Numbered from the stretch's first letter, positions 44,444 through 54,781 are shown. The stretch: 64,000 nt of DNA from Sphingobacterium thalpophilum (GCA_945868825.1 CAMBMM010000004.1:121279-185278); one strand, 5' to 3'. Notes: generated from the letters alone by a model not told the origin. Numbers and translations: made by a program.

Positions 44444-45247
44444 CTAGTTGATTAAAAAATTGGCATTTACTACCGCTGTTATTTCTTTTCTTATAGCGGT
44501 TACATCGTTTACGCCATAGTCCGACGTTACATTAGAATTTTCGGGCGTAATTTGCAATACACCCATCCGTGCATTGGTAAGTACACCCAAGCTTCTGCCG
44601 GTGGCTTCAGCAATGCGTCGGCCACGTATCATGGCATCTTTGGCTGCATCTGCTTGTATATCAATTTTAATTTCAGAGAGTTTGGTATAGTAGTATTCGG
44701 GGGCATTTACGGTAACGCTTAATCTTCTTTCTACGAGTGAGGCTGCATCTAGCGAAATATCTCTGATTAGATTTACATTGGATGATTGTACTTCGATGGT
44801 TTGTGTGCCTCCGTAAGAACGCACACTTATGGGGCTACCTGCTTCACTATAAATATAATTGGGAAATACATTCATCACCTGCACACTCATTTTGCTTCTA
44901 TTTAGGCCCTTCTTGGCTAAATAAGTCATAACAATAGGCACTTGTGTTTTAAGACTTTGGTATACACCTAACTGTCCGGGCTCTTCTACATTGATGGTTA
45001 GCCTCAAAATACCTAAATCAGATACGATGCTTTTTTTTGCAGAACCTGTTACATTGATAGTTTGATTTTCAGATTTCGAAGATTTCCAAGCGGCCGCAAA
45101 AATGCTTACCGATAAAATGATAGCCGAGCCCATTATGGCTGCGGGTGCTAAAAAGCGATTTTGCATCATAGTATTTACAGGTTTTTGAAACAACGCTTTC
45201 TGTTTGTGGCTTATTGTTTGAAAGCGGTATTTTATCTGATTTTTCAT
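44444..45247 (-). CDS. SIMPL-domain (BP26/DUF541) envelope protein
   Basis: A 267-residue protein with an N-terminal cytoplasmic tail, one membrane segment (about 33-53) and a periplasmic SIMPL domain. Recognised by NQTINVTGSAKKSIVSDLG near the start of the domain, GVYQSLKTQVPIVMTYL, and DAMIRGRRIAEATGRSLG towards the end. Such proteins oligomerise into ring or channel-like assemblies; the exact role is unknown. The tail ahead of the helix is longer than in a signal peptide, so a membrane anchor is more likely. Confidence 0.85.
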   Translation of the reverse strand: MKNQIKYRFQTISHKQKALFQKPVNTMMQNRFLAPAAIMGSAIILSVSIFAAAWKSSKSENQTINVTGSAKKSIVSDLGILRLTINVEEPGQLGVYQSLKTQVPIVMTYLAKKGLNRSKMSVQVMNVFPNYIYSEAGSPISVRSYGGTQTIEVQSSNVNLIRDISLDAASLVERRLSVTVNAPEYYYTKLSEIKIDIQADAAKDAMIRGRRIAEATGRSLGVLTNARMGVLQITPENSNVTSDYGVNDVTAIRKEITAVVNANFLIN

Positions 45248-45291
45248 TTAGTAGTAGAAATGCCTAATTTAGTGTCCTCAAAGAGCACAAC

Positions 45292-46248
45292 ATGGATACT
45301 ACTTCTTTTGATTTTGAAAAACCAATTGCTGATTTAAATCAGGAAATTGAAAAGGTGAAACAGATTTCCGAAAAGACAAAAGTGAATATGTCTGATAAGG
45401 TGAAAGAACTAGAGAGTAAACTCGAAAAAACAAAAAATGAAGTGTATCAGAATCTTAGCCGCTGGCAAGAAGTGCAACTCTCTCGTCATCAGGATAGGCC
45501 ACAAACTTTGGATTACATTGAGCAAATTTGTGACGATTTTATTGAAATGCACGGCGATAGAACCGTAAAAGACGATAAAGCTATTATTGGTGGTTTTGCC
45601 ACCCTGGGCGGTCAAACTGTAATGATTATTGGTCATCAGAAAGGAAAAAATACAAAAGAGCGCCAGTACCGCAACTTCGGTATGGCAAACCCCGAAGGTT
45701 ATAGAAAAGCTTTGCGCTTAATGAAATTGGCGGAGAAATTTAACAAGCCAGTTATCTCATTTATAGATACCATGGGTGCTTACCCGGGCTTAGAGGCCGA
45801 AGAGCGTGGACAAGGGGAAGCCATTGCTAGAAATTTATTAGAAATGTCGGTATTAAAAGTGCCTATACTTTGCTTTATTATTGGTGAAGGGGCTTCGGGT
45901 GGTGCCTTGGGCATTGGTATTGGCGATAAAGTATACATGTTAGAGCATACCTGGTATTCGGTAATTTCTCCAGAATCTTGTTCGTCTATTTTATGGCGTA
46001 GTTGGGATTATAAAGAAAAAGCTGCCGAATGTTTAAAGCTTACCTCCAAAGATATGTTCGCCAATAAATTAATTGATGGGGTAATATCAGAGCCTTTGGG
46101 TGGTGCGCACAGAAACCCAGAAATAATGGCGCAAACCATTAAAGAGCAAATCGTAAAAGATTTATCTAAATTTAAGAAAATAGCTATTGATGAACTGGTG
46201 AACCAGCGCATCGAGAAATTTTGTAGTATGGGCGTGGTTAATGAATAA
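45292..46248 (+). CDS. accA: Acetyl-CoA carboxylase carboxyltransferase subunit alpha
   Basis: Transfers carboxyl from carboxybiotin to acetyl-CoA with AccD, first step of fatty acid synthesis (cytoplasm). It has 318 residues, normal length. Conserved runs: [69 protein letters not shown] and [15 protein letters not shown]. Monocistronic with a strong terminator; the divergent gap to the SIMPL gene is 44 bases. Confidence 0.96.
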   Translation: MDTTSFDFEKPIADLNQEIEKVKQISEKTKVNMSDKVKELESKLEKTKNEVYQNLSRWQEVQLSRHQDRPQTLDYIEQICDDFIEMHGDRTVKDDKAIIGGFATLGGQTVMIIGHQKGKNTKERQYRNFGMANPEGYRKALRLMKLAEKFNKPVISFIDTMGAYPGLEAEERGQGEAIARNLLEMSVLKVPILCFIIGEGASGGALGIGIGDKVYMLEHTWYSVISPESCSSILWRSWDYKEKAAECLKLTSKDMFANKLIDGVISEPLGGAHRNPEIMAQTIKEQIVKDLSKFKKIAIDELVNQRIEKFCSMGVVNE

Positions 46249-46267
46249 ACACTACGCTTAATTGCAT

Positions 46268-46306
46268 AAAAAAAGGGGGCTTAACTAATTAAGCCCCCTT
46301 TTTTTA
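46268..46306. terminator. Strong bidirectional terminator after accA
   Basis: Perfect 17-base stem from A7-GGGGGCTTAA to TTAAGCCCCC-T7 with a four-base loop; also serves the convergent DUF2723 gene. Confidence 0.95.
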
Positions 46307-46322
46307 TGCCTTGTTAATCTGA

Positions 46323-49300
46323 TTATCTAGGTGTTAAGCTCGATTGTAACTCTTCAAATTGTTTTTTAATGTGCGTGTTTAAGTCTTTTTGCCCTTGAGC
46401 ATCTGTGCTTCTAAGAGCTTCATTTAAAATAGAAAGTCCCAATTGGATATCGTTGCTTGCTGCATTGGGTTTGTCTTTTTCTATGGCAATAAAATAGCGC
46501 ACCTCATCGCTTACATAATCACATACTTTGCTCATAAGCGCATTTGCTTTTTGGGTTTCACCAGCTTTATACAGTAATTCTGCAGTGAAATAAGTGCGCA
46601 CGGCAAAGCTCATAGCGTACAATTTATCGGGCAGTACCTCTTGGCATTTCTCTAATATTTTTTTCGCTTCAATAACTTTACCTTCCAAAAGCAATTGCTC
46701 GGCCAAAATATTAAAGTTATTTATGACAATGAGCACCATTCGGGTAGACTCTATATCTAAGTAACTAGCATTTTTCATATTACCCCAACGGAATTTTGTC
46801 ATCATGTTGGTGTACATGGTAGAGGTATTTATTAACTCTCTTTCGGCAGTTTCGCTTGGTTTTAGTGGCAATAAGCGGTAAGCAAAACCTTCTTTGTATA
46901 AGTATTTATCTAAGCCGGCATAATTGTCTGATGGTACGGTAATGGCAAAATAAATGGGACGTTTCCAATTATTGTGGGCTAGCATGTCTAATAATCCTAA
47001 ATTATCTTTAGTAACTTGATTTTTATTGTACGTCCAAGTCATGCTAGGCGTAATTTTATCTTTTAAGCTAGCCGGCAATGTTCCGGTTGCAAGCACCTCT
47101 TCGGAGTTTATGCTGAGTTTAAAGTTTTTGGTAGGCAAGAAATTTTGTTTATCACCACTTTCGTAGCCTACTTTATCGGCATCAGCATCTGATAAAAGGA
47201 ATTCTACTAAGTTTTTAAGTTCAACGGGTTCTTTTAATCCGATATCTTGGTAGTATAATACATCGCGAACACCTTGAACAAATTTTTCATTTGGCATGCT
47301 TAATGGGGCTGGCTCTGCTTCATTTATTTTTCCTTTTAACTGACGTAAATACCAATCGGTGCCTAAAAGGCTTAAGTTTATAACTCGGACATCTGGACGG
47401 ATATTTTCCACTTCTTGGACGTACCAGATGGGGTAGGTGTCGTTATCGCCATAGGTGAATAAAATAGCATTGGGTGCACATGATTCTAAGTAATCAATCG
47501 CAAAATCTCTTGGTGTGGTTTTGCTTGATCTGTCGTGGTCGTTCCAACCTTCTTTGGCCATTAAGGTCGGTGCCATGCACAAGCCAATAAGTGTGGCTAA
47601 AATGGCACCATATTGAGGGTTTAGTTTTTTACTCAAGAACTCAGAAATGGCTGCAACTCCCAAACCAATCCAAATGGCAAAAGCGTAAAAAGATCCGGTG
47701 TAGGCATAATCACGCTCTCTTGGTTGCAAAGGCGTTTGGTTTAAGTAGAGCACAATAGCCATACCAGTAAAGAAAAATAAGAGGGCTACAATACCAGCGT
47801 CTTTTTCTTGGCGTTTAAAATGCCAAAATATACCAATAAGGCCTAAAATAAACGGAAGGGCAAAGAAACGGTTGTAAGCAACCTGTGTTTTTGCTCCTTG
47901 CGAAAGTGCATCTTGGCCGCCAATGTGTAAATTGTCTATGGCTTTAATACCAGTCATCCAGTTGCCTTCTAAATAATTTCCATGGCCTTGCTCATCATTT
48001 TGTCGGCCCACAAAGTTCCAAGCAAAATAACGCATGTACATAAAGCCGGTTTGGTAACTAAATAGAAAACCCAGGTTATCTGTAAAACTAGGAGAGCCGG
48101 TTTCGCCCAGCTGCATCCAATCTTTGTAAAAGCCAACATGGCTAGGATCATCACTATACATTCTGGGCAACAAGGTATTCCGATCGTAAACGTATTCGTT
48201 CCTTTTGCCAGCAATTTCATACTTAGTTTCACCCTTGCGGTACATAGAAGCTCCTTCGGTTACATCTATTGGTTTAGAATCGAAATAGTGCCCGTATGCC
48301 AAAGGCCTGTCGCCATATTGTTCTCTATTTAAGTAACTCAACATGGCAAATACATTATCCGGATCGGAGTTATTTAAACTTGGGTTTGCCTGTGCTCTAA
48401 TAATCAGCATGGCATAAGAACTATAGCCTAATAAAATAAAGGTGAAACAAAGCAAGGCTAAGTTTAATACCGCTTTGTTTTTGCGGATACTATAGCGAAT
48501 ACCATACACAATAGCCCCGATAAGCAAGAGTGCAAACACGAGTACACCACTGCCAAAGCCGAATCCTAGTGAGTTTACAAAGAATAAATCGAAATTGGCG
48601 GCTAGTTTAATGAGGTATTGAATAACCCCGTACTGAATGACTCCTAGAATAAGAATCCCCGTCAATAAGGCCAAAATGATTCCTTTTGGCGTTGCCTTTT
48701 CGTTGCGTTTGAAATAATATACCAAGGCAATGGCAGGTATTACCAGCAAGTTTAATAAGTGCACACCAATAGAAAGCCCCATTACATAGGCTATAAAGAT
48801 GATCCAGCGGTCTGCCCCAGGTTTATTAGCCTGTGCTTCCCATTTTAAAATGGCCCAAAAAACTATGGCTGTACATAAAGATGACATGGCATACACTTCA
48901 GATTCTACTGCAGAAAACCAAAAAGAATCTGAAAAGGTATAGGCAAGAGCACCCACTAATCCACTTCCGATAATGCTAATTAATTGTCCTTTGCTGAGCT
49001 CTTCATTGGTTTTTACCACTACTTTTTTGGCAAGAGCTGTAATGGTCCAGAATAAAAATAATATGGTTAAACCACTACAAAGTGCTGAGCCTACATTCAT
49101 AAAATATGCTATTTTGGCGGTGTTGCCACCAGCCAACAAGGAGAACATTTTCTGAACCATCAGAAATAGTGGAGCGCCCGGCTGGTGTACTACTTGCAAT
49201 TTATAGGCGGCAGCAATAAATTCGCCACAATCCCAAAAACTAGTAGAAGGTTCTAAGGTTAAAATATAGGTGATAGATGCGATCAGAAAAGTTACCCATC

Positions 49301-49331
49301 CGGCCAGATTATTAATTTTTGAATAGTTCAT
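46323..49331 (-). CDS. DUF2723 (TMEM260-like) multi-span membrane protein
   Basis: A 1,002-residue GT-C-type integral membrane protein. The first luminal or periplasmic loop has the family signature EPSTSFWDCGEF, then HQPGAPLF. About 12-14 membrane helices follow, then a large periplasmic part (after about 590, KEGWNDHDRSSK; TYGDNDTYPIWYVQ) and a helical TPR-like end. DUF2723 includes the eukaryotic O-mannosyltransferase TMEM260, so a role in protein glycosylation is plausible. The bacterial enzyme's activity is not proven. Monocistronic. Confidence 0.88.
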   Translation of the reverse strand: MNYSKINNLAGWVTFLIASITYILTLEPSTSFWDCGEFIAAAYKLQVVHQPGAPLFLMVQKMFSLLAGGNTAKIAYFMNVGSALCSGLTILFLFWTITALAKKVVVKTNEELSKGQLISIIGSGLVGALAYTFSDSFWFSAVESEVYAMSSLCTAIVFWAILKWEAQANKPGADRWIIFIAYVMGLSIGVHLLNLLVIPAIALVYYFKRNEKATPKGIILALLTGILILGVIQYGVIQYLIKLAANFDLFFVNSLGFGFGSGVLVFALLLIGAIVYGIRYSIRKNKAVLNLALLCFTFILLGYSSYAMLIIRAQANPSLNNSDPDNVFAMLSYLNREQYGDRPLAYGHYFDSKPIDVTEGASMYRKGETKYEIAGKRNEYVYDRNTLLPRMYSDDPSHVGFYKDWMQLGETGSPSFTDNLGFLFSYQTGFMYMRYFAWNFVGRQNDEQGHGNYLEGNWMTGIKAIDNLHIGGQDALSQGAKTQVAYNRFFALPFILGLIGIFWHFKRQEKDAGIVALLFFFTGMAIVLYLNQTPLQPRERDYAYTGSFYAFAIWIGLGVAAISEFLSKKLNPQYGAILATLIGLCMAPTLMAKEGWNDHDRSSKTTPRDFAIDYLESCAPNAILFTYGDNDTYPIWYVQEVENIRPDVRVINLSLLGTDWYLRQLKGKINEAEPAPLSMPNEKFVQGVRDVLYYQDIGLKEPVELKNLVEFLLSDADADKVGYESGDKQNFLPTKNFKLSINSEEVLATGTLPASLKDKITPSMTWTYNKNQVTKDNLGLLDMLAHNNWKRPIYFAITVPSDNYAGLDKYLYKEGFAYRLLPLKPSETAERELINTSTMYTNMMTKFRWGNMKNASYLDIESTRMVLIVINNFNILAEQLLLEGKVIEAKKILEKCQEVLPDKLYAMSFAVRTYFTAELLYKAGETQKANALMSKVCDYVSDEVRYFIAIEKDKPNAASNDIQLGLSILNEALRSTDAQGQKDLNTHIKKQFEELQSSLTPR

Positions 49332-49451
49332 AAACGATTTTCCTTTAGAAGAGTCGAAAATAAGGAATAGAATTTAAATATGGGCAATACAAGTCTTGCT
49401 CTTAACAGAATTTAACAGCCCATGATTTCTTCGGTCTAAAATGCAAATTCA

Positions 49452-49483
49452 TTTGCAGATTAGTATTTATCCCTATATATTTG
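49452..49483 (+). promoter_or_regulatory. Promoter of tRNA-Gln
   Basis: TTTG at 49452-49455, 20-base spacer, TATATTTG at 49476-49483: complete consensus promoter; the mature tRNA begins about 36 bases downstream. Confidence 0.82.
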
Positions 49484-49519
49484 CAAACCATTTGCCAACA
49501 CGTGTTGGTTTTTGGAGAT

Positions 49520-49590
49520 TGTCCTATAGTATAAAGGTAGTACAACTGGTTTTGGTCCAGTCTGTCTAGGTTCGAATCCTGGTAGGACAA
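49520..49590 (+). tRNA. tRNA-Gln (anticodon TTG)
   Basis: Acceptor TGTCCTA/TAGGACA, anticodon arm ACTGG-TTTTGGT-CCAGT with TTG anticodon, T arm CTAGG-TTCGAAT-CCTGG, discriminator A. CCA is not encoded in full. Followed by a terminator and then prs. Confidence 0.96.
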
Positions 49591-49600
49591 CATGAAAGAG

Positions 49601-49636
49601 TTCGGATTGTGTATTTCCCGCAATCCGAATTTTTTT
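49601..49636 (+). terminator. Terminator of tRNA-Gln
   Basis: TTCGGATTG/CAATCCGAA nine-base stem, 11-base loop, seven T. Confidence 0.9.
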
Positions 49637-49656
49637 AAACGTCAAACAAAAAGGTT

Positions 49657-50601
49657 ATGCCCTTACAATTTAATCCTGTAAAACTATTTGCTGGTTCTGG
49701 AACTACGGTTTTGGGCCAAAAAATAGCAGAATCGTATGGTAAGCCACTAGGCGATGTTTCACTTTCACGTTTTAGCGATGGCGAATTCCAGCCACACTTC
49801 AACGAATCGGTAAGAGGATGCGATATCTTTTTAATACAAAGCACCATTCCGCCAACCGAAAATTTGATGGAATTATTGCTCATGACAGATGCAGCCAAAA
49901 GAGCATCGGCCCACTACATTACTGTGGTGGTTCCTTATTTTGGTTTTGCACGTCAAGATAGAAAAGATAAACCCAGAGTAGCCATAGGCGCAAAGCTTAT
50001 TGCCAACCTGATTACTGCAGCGGGTGCCCACCGTATTATGACGATGGATTTGCATGCTGCACAAATACAAGGGTTCTTTGACATTCCGGTTGACCATTTG
50101 GATGCTTCGGTAATTTTTGTGCCTTATATTAAGAGCCTTAACCTGCCGAATTTAACCATTGCATCGCCGGATATGGGAGGTTCTTACCGTGCCCGTACGT
50201 TTGCTAAATATTTTAATGCCGAAGTGGTTATTTGCGATAAAACAAGAAAACGTGCTAACGAAATCGAATCGATGTCGATTATAGGAGACGTAAGCGGGCA
50301 AGATATTGTATTGATAGACGATATTTGCGACACCGCTGGAACTTTGGCTAAAGCCGCTTCCTTAATTATGGAAAACGGAGCCAATAGCGTAAGAGCTGTT
50401 TGTAGCCATGCCGTATTATCGGGTAAGGCTTACGAAACCATTGAAAATTCCGCCTTGGCAGAATTAATAGTTACCGATACGATCCCCTTAAAACAGGAGA
50501 GTAGCAAAATTAAGGTCTTATCAACCGCCGATTTGTTTGCCAAAGCCATTGCCAACGTAAACGAACACGGCTCGATATCGGACCTATTTAAAGTAGAATA
50601 A
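49657..50601 (+). CDS. prs: Ribose-phosphate pyrophosphokinase
   Basis: Makes PRPP from ribose 5-phosphate and ATP for nucleotide, His and Trp synthesis. It has 314 residues, standard class I length. Visible: FAGSGTTVLGQKIAE with the substrate-site start, the catalytic flexible-loop region FGFARQDRKDKPR, and the PRPP-binding loop IDDICDTAGTL. Followed after 30 bases by rplY. Confidence 0.96.
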   Translation: MPLQFNPVKLFAGSGTTVLGQKIAESYGKPLGDVSLSRFSDGEFQPHFNESVRGCDIFLIQSTIPPTENLMELLLMTDAAKRASAHYITVVVPYFGFARQDRKDKPRVAIGAKLIANLITAAGAHRIMTMDLHAAQIQGFFDIPVDHLDASVIFVPYIKSLNLPNLTIASPDMGGSYRARTFAKYFNAEVVICDKTRKRANEIESMSIIGDVSGQDIVLIDDICDTAGTLAKAASLIMENGANSVRAVCSHAVLSGKAYETIENSALAELIVTDTIPLKQESSKIKVLSTADLFAKAIANVNEHGSISDLFKVE

Positions 50602-50631
50602 CAATAACGTTAGATATATAATAAATTAAAA

Positions 50632-51207
50632 ATGAAATCATTTGCTATTAGCGGTTCTCGTAGAGAGAACGTAGGGAAAAGAGACGCTAAAGAATTGCGT
50701 TACGAAGGCAAAGTGCCTGCAGTTCTTTATGGTGGAGACAACCAAATCCACTTCGCCGTGTCCGCAGCTGATCTGAAAGGCTTGGTGTATACACCAGACG
50801 TTCATTTCGTTGACATTGATGTAGAAGGTACCAAAGCGCAAGCGGTATTGCAAGACATCCAATTCCACCCATTAACCGAATTAATTTTGCACGTTGACTT
50901 TTTAAGAATAAACGAAAGCAAACCATTTGTAATGGAAATTCCGGTAAAATTAACCGGCACTTCTCCAGGTGTTAAAATGGGGGGTAAATTAATCCAAAAA
51001 CTACGTAAACTGCGTGTTAAGGCATTCGCTAAAGATATGCCACAATACGTTGAAGTAGGTATTGAAGTATTAGAATTAGGAAAATCTGTACGTGTTGGTG
51101 ATTTAAGCTTCGATAAATTCCAAGTAATCAACAACGCCGATGATACTATCGTTTCTGTAGTAATGTCTCGTGCATTAAAACAAGCAGAGCAAGAAGCAAC
51201 TAGTTAA
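50632..51207 (+). CDS. rplY: 50S ribosomal protein L25 (general stress CTC type)
   Basis: 5S-rRNA-binding ribosomal protein of 191 residues: an N-terminal L25 domain (ISGSRRENVGKRDAKELR, VPAVLYGGD) plus the C-terminal beta domain of the CTC family (MEIPVKLTGTSPGVKMGG). Longer than the 94-residue E. coli L25, as usual in Bacteroidota. In a transcript with prs; closed by the terminator at 51226. Confidence 0.95.
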   Translation: MKSFAISGSRRENVGKRDAKELRYEGKVPAVLYGGDNQIHFAVSAADLKGLVYTPDVHFVDIDVEGTKAQAVLQDIQFHPLTELILHVDFLRINESKPFVMEIPVKLTGTSPGVKMGGKLIQKLRKLRVKAFAKDMPQYVEVGIEVLELGKSVRVGDLSFDKFQVINNADDTIVSVVMSRALKQAEQEATS

Positions 51208-51225
51208 TATAGCCTTGCTTCTCAG

Positions 51226-51258
51226 AAAAAAGCGCCTCCGAAACGGGGCGCTTTTTTT
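51226..51258 (+). terminator. Terminator after rplY
   Basis: AAAAAAGCGCC/GGCGCTTTTTT stem with a ten-base loop and a T-run. Confidence 0.92.
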
Positions 51259-51283
51259 ATGCCCACTAAGCCCAGTCTTTTTT

Positions 51284-51291
51284 TATATTTG
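51284..51291 (+). promoter_or_regulatory. -7 element six bases before the pth start
   Basis: TATATTTG followed by TTTTTA and the ATG at 51298; a leaderless or very short-leader transcript is implied. No -33 TTG at the usual distance, as the upstream part is the rplY terminator. Confidence 0.5.
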
Positions 51292-51297
51292 TTTTTA

Positions 51298-51858
51298 ATG
51301 AAATACCTTATAGTTGGATTAGGAAACATAGGCCCCGAATATGCCGACAACAGGCATAATATTGGCTTTATGGTGTTAGATGAATTGGCCAAAAAAGCAG
51401 GAGCCAGTTTTACCACCATGCGTTTGGCCGGCTATACCGAAGTTTCGTTTAAAGGCAAAAAACTCTGCCTCATAAAGCCCACCACTTTCATGAATTTAAG
51501 TGGAAAAGCCCTTAACTATTGGATGCAGGAATTGGCCATTCCGGCCGAACGGGTAATTATTGTGGTAGACGATTTAGCACTGCCTTTTGGAACGGTGCGT
51601 TTAAAACCCAAAGGCAGCAATGCGGGCCATAACGGCTTAAAAAGCATTGAGGCGGTATTGGGCCACTCCAATTATCCACGCATTCGCTTTGGCATCGGGG
51701 ATAATTTCCCTAAAGGACACCAAGTAGATTATGTACTAAGCGGTTTTGATGCAGACGAACAGCCCGAATTACCAGCTTTAATAGACCGAAGCATACAAAT
51801 GATTGAAAGTTTTGTGGCCATTGGTCCCGAATTAACCATGACTAATTTTAATAAATAA
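51298..51858 (+). CDS. pth: Peptidyl-tRNA hydrolase
   Basis: Releases tRNA from peptidyl-tRNA that drops off the ribosome. 186 residues from ATG 51298; an in-frame upstream ATG at 51259 falls in the rplY terminator and is rejected. Asn10 and catalytic His20 (NRHNIGF) and the motifs KPTTFMNLSG and GSNAGHNGLKSI are present. The ArsC-like gene follows after one base. Confidence 0.95.
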   Translation: MKYLIVGLGNIGPEYADNRHNIGFMVLDELAKKAGASFTTMRLAGYTEVSFKGKKLCLIKPTTFMNLSGKALNYWMQELAIPAERVIIVVDDLALPFGTVRLKPKGSNAGHNGLKSIEAVLGHSNYPRIRFGIGDNFPKGHQVDYVLSGFDADEQPELPALIDRSIQMIESFVAIGPELTMTNFNK

Positions 51859-51859
51859 C

Positions 51860-52213
51860 ATGATTACCCTTTACGGCATACCCAATTGTAATACCGTTAA
51901 AAAAGCCCTCGATTGGCTGAAAGCTCATCAAATAGACTATACTTTTCACGATTTTAAGAAAAAATGCATCAGCTTAGATAAATTAGAAACATGGGCGAAG
52001 CAAGTGGGTTGGGAAGCCTTGATAAATAAAAGAGGCACTACGTGGAAGCAATTGCCTGTAGAAATTCAACAAGGCATTCAAAATAAAGAAGCAGCATTTG
52101 AGTTAATACTCCAGAAAACGAGTGTAACAAAACGACCCGTTTTAGAGTCTAACCAAGGTATTTTGTTAGGTTTTGATGATGAAGCCTATGCTACATTCTT
52201 TGCCAAAAAGTAA
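51860..52213 (+). CDS. ArsC/Spx-family thioredoxin-fold protein
   Basis: A 117-residue protein of the arsenate-reductase/Spx family, most like the YffB/ArsC-like reductases annotated without known substrate. The active-site Cys10 lies in YGIPNCNTVKKALDWL, with no second CxxC Cys. The region KRPVLESNQGILLGFDDE carries the family Arg-Pro pair. No arsenic genes are nearby, so arsenate reduction is not supported by context; a glutathione or bacillithiol-linked role is possible. Confidence 0.87.
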   Translation: MITLYGIPNCNTVKKALDWLKAHQIDYTFHDFKKKCISLDKLETWAKQVGWEALINKRGTTWKQLPVEIQQGIQNKEAAFELILQKTSVTKRPVLESNQGILLGFDDEAYATFFAKK

Positions 52214-52282
52214 AAATTGTACTGATTTAACTTATTTAACAATCATTTTCACTAATTTTCAACCCTAAAAATCAATCTCATA

Positions 52283-54616
52283 ATGAACAAAATCAAACAC
52301 TTTATCAGTGTATCGTTTGCCTTGTTGCTAGGAGTAAATGCCTTCGCACAACAAGCGCCAAGCGCAAGCACGTCGGCACCGGTATCTAAATATAGCTATC
52401 AGGATGCTTTTGCTCCCATTTTTTATACTAGAACAGGTAACGAATACCGTTCGGCAAGTGGGCAGCCAGGACCGAAATATTGGCAAAATCGTGCCGATTA
52501 TCAATTAACCGCTAAGTTAAATGATCAAAACAATGAAATTTCAGGTTCAGCAACCGTAACCTATACCAACAATAGCCCCGATGCCTTAGGCTTTCTTTGG
52601 ATGCAATTAGACCAAAATTTATTTAAAGCCGATTCTCGTGGAAATGCACTAATTCCAATGAATGGAAGCCGTAATGGTGCTGGTAAACAAAAATTTGATG
52701 GCGGATACACCATCAAATCGGTATCGGTTTTAAACACCCTTCAAGGTAAAACCACCCAAACCGAAGTAAAATACCAGATTACCGATACCCGTATGCAAGT
52801 TTTCTTGCCAAAATCGCTACAAGCGACCGGCGGTCAAGTAAAATTAAAAGTAGAGTATAGTTTCGTTTCACCTTTGTACGGTTCCGATCGTATGGGTGTT
52901 GAAGAAACAAAAAATGGTAAAATATTTACCATGGCACAATGGTATCCACGCATGTGTGTATACGATGATGTGCGTGGTTGGAATGTAGATCCGTATTTGG
53001 GCGCTAGTGAGTTTTACTTAGAATATGGCGATTTCGATGTAGCACTAACTGTTCCTGCAAGCCATATTGTAGTAGCTTCTGGCGAATTAACCAATCCACA
53101 AGACGTATATACTGCCGAGCAACAAAAACGTTGGGCAGAAGCCGCTTCTAGCGAAAAAACAGTGATTATTAGAGGCGAAGCAGAATTAACTAACCCTGCC
53201 TCACGCCCAGCTGGCAAAATCGAATTAACTTGGAAATACAAAATTAAAAATTCAAGAGATTTTGCATTTGCATCTTCTTCCGCATTTATTATTGATGCGG
53301 CTAAAATTAACGTAGCAAGCGGTAAAAAAACGTTAGCTATTTCTGCCTATCCGGTAGAAAGCGTAGGTAATGATGCTTGGAGCCGTTCAACCGAATACAC
53401 CAAAGCATCTATTGAACATTATTCTAAACAATGGTTCGAATTTCCGTACCCTGCTGCTACCAACGTAGCTGGTAACGAGGGTGGAATGGAATATCCGGGT
53501 ATTGTATTTTGCAATTGGAAAGATAAAACTGCAGGACTTTGGGGTGTAACCGATCATGAATTTGGTCACACCTGGTTCCCGATGATTGTAGGTTCAAACG
53601 AACGTATGTTTGGTTGGATGGACGAAGGCTTTAACACCTTTATCAATAGCCTAAGTACCGAAGCCTTTAATAAAGGCGAATACGCTGAAAAACCAACAGA
53701 CATGCACCGCATGGCTAATATTCTTACTGGTCCTATGCTAGAGCCCATGATGAGTACTCCAGACGGAATGAAAGAGCGCAACATTGGTTTGTTATGTTAT
53801 ATGAAACCAGGTGCAGGCCTTACCTTATTGCGTGAGCAAATTTTAGGTAAAGAGCGTTTCGATCGTGCATTCCGTACCTATGTAGAGCGTTGGGCCTACA
53901 AACACCCAACTCCAGATGATTTCTTCCGTACTATGGAAAATGTATCGGGTGAAAACCTAAGTTGGTTTTGGAGAGGCTGGGTACAAAACAATTGGCGCTT
54001 AGACCAAGCGGTTACCGCCGTTAAATACGATAAAAATGATCCAAAAAACGGAGCTATTATTACCGTTGAAAATCTAGAAAAATTACCTATGCCCGTGATT
54101 TTAGAACTTAAAACAAAAAGTGGTAAAAAAGAACGCATAACCTTGCCAGTAGAAATTTGGCAACGCAATACTTCATGGACCTTTAAATATCCATCAACTG
54201 AAGAATTAGAATCGGTAAGTTCTGATCCTGATCACGTATTGCCAGATCACAATTCTGCAAACGATGTTTGGAAAGCAACGGCCCAAGAAGCCGCCACTGA
54301 AGCTCCTGTAAGCAATGAGCTATATGTGGGCATCTATTCAAGTGCTAGCATGCCAATTAAACTAGATATTAAAGTAGAAAATGGCGGTTTGGTAGCTCAA
54401 GCTACTGGTCAATCAGCTTTCCCTTTAACACCTAATGGTAAAGATAAATTCTCTTTTGAAGCCGCCGGTTTAGATTTAGAGTTTAATACTGCAAAAGGCG
54501 AATTAACCATTATTCAAGGAGGTAACCCACTAGTGTTTACACGTGAGGGTGGTCCGGTTGTTGTTGCAGCACCTGCTGTAGCGCCAGCTGCTCCTGCAAA
54601 AGGAAAGAAAAAATAA
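52283..54616 (+). CDS. M1-family metallopeptidase, exported, large form
   Basis: A 777-residue exported aminopeptidase-like enzyme (signal 1-22, cleavage near FAQ). N-terminal beta domain, then GGMEYP (400-405) as the substrate-loop equivalent, zinc ligands His425, His429 (HEFGH) and Glu448 (MDEGF). The C-terminal part adds helices, beta domains and an Ala/Pro tail ending in KKK. It differs from the 550-residue M1 enzyme at 11186. Monocistronic with its own terminator. Confidence 0.9.
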   Translation: MNKIKHFISVSFALLLGVNAFAQQAPSASTSAPVSKYSYQDAFAPIFYTRTGNEYRSASGQPGPKYWQNRADYQLTAKLNDQNNEISGSATVTYTNNSPDALGFLWMQLDQNLFKADSRGNALIPMNGSRNGAGKQKFDGGYTIKSVSVLNTLQGKTTQTEVKYQITDTRMQVFLPKSLQATGGQVKLKVEYSFVSPLYGSDRMGVEETKNGKIFTMAQWYPRMCVYDDVRGWNVDPYLGASEFYLEYGDFDVALTVPASHIVVASGELTNPQDVYTAEQQKRWAEAASSEKTVIIRGEAELTNPASRPAGKIELTWKYKIKNSRDFAFASSSAFIIDAAKINVASGKKTLAISAYPVESVGNDAWSRSTEYTKASIEHYSKQWFEFPYPAATNVAGNEGGMEYPGIVFCNWKDKTAGLWGVTDHEFGHTWFPMIVGSNERMFGWMDEGFNTFINSLSTEAFNKGEYAEKPTDMHRMANILTGPMLEPMMSTPDGMKERNIGLLCYMKPGAGLTLLREQILGKERFDRAFRTYVERWAYKHPTPDDFFRTMENVSGENLSWFWRGWVQNNWRLDQAVTAVKYDKNDPKNGAIITVENLEKLPMPVILELKTKSGKKERITLPVEIWQRNTSWTFKYPSTEELESVSSDPDHVLPDHNSANDVWKATAQEAATEAPVSNELYVGIYSSASMPIKLDIKVENGGLVAQATGQSAFPLTPNGKDKFSFEAAGLDLEFNTAKGELTIIQGGNPLVFTREGGPVVVAAPAVAPAAPAKGKKK

Positions 54617-54634
54617 TTTCTCTCCATCTTTTAC

Positions 54635-54668
54635 AAAAAAGGGGAAGCGAAGTCGCTTCCCCTTTTTT
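54635..54668 (+). terminator. Terminator after the large M1 peptidase
   Basis: Perfect 16-base stem A6-GGGGAAGCGA/TCGCTTCCCC-T6 with a two-base apparent loop (in practice a few pairs open). Confidence 0.92.
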
Positions 54669-54750
54669 GTTATCTAATCCCAAAATTCGGCTAAAGCCAA
54701 GCAAGGCTATTTCTACTAAATTGTAAAAACGAATTATTTTCAATAAATGC

Positions 54751-54781
54751 TTGAAAATCAAAAAGGGAAACATTACCTTTG
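54751..54781 (+). promoter_or_regulatory. Promoter of the str operon
   Basis: TTG at 54751-54753, 20-base spacer, TACCTTTG at 54774-54781, 48 bases before rpsL. Complete consensus, as expected for a highly expressed ribosomal operon. Confidence 0.85.

Noticed and set aside
49402..49645. Two minus-strand ORFs of 61-73 residues
   Set aside because: They lie antisense to tRNA-Gln, its promoter and its terminator.
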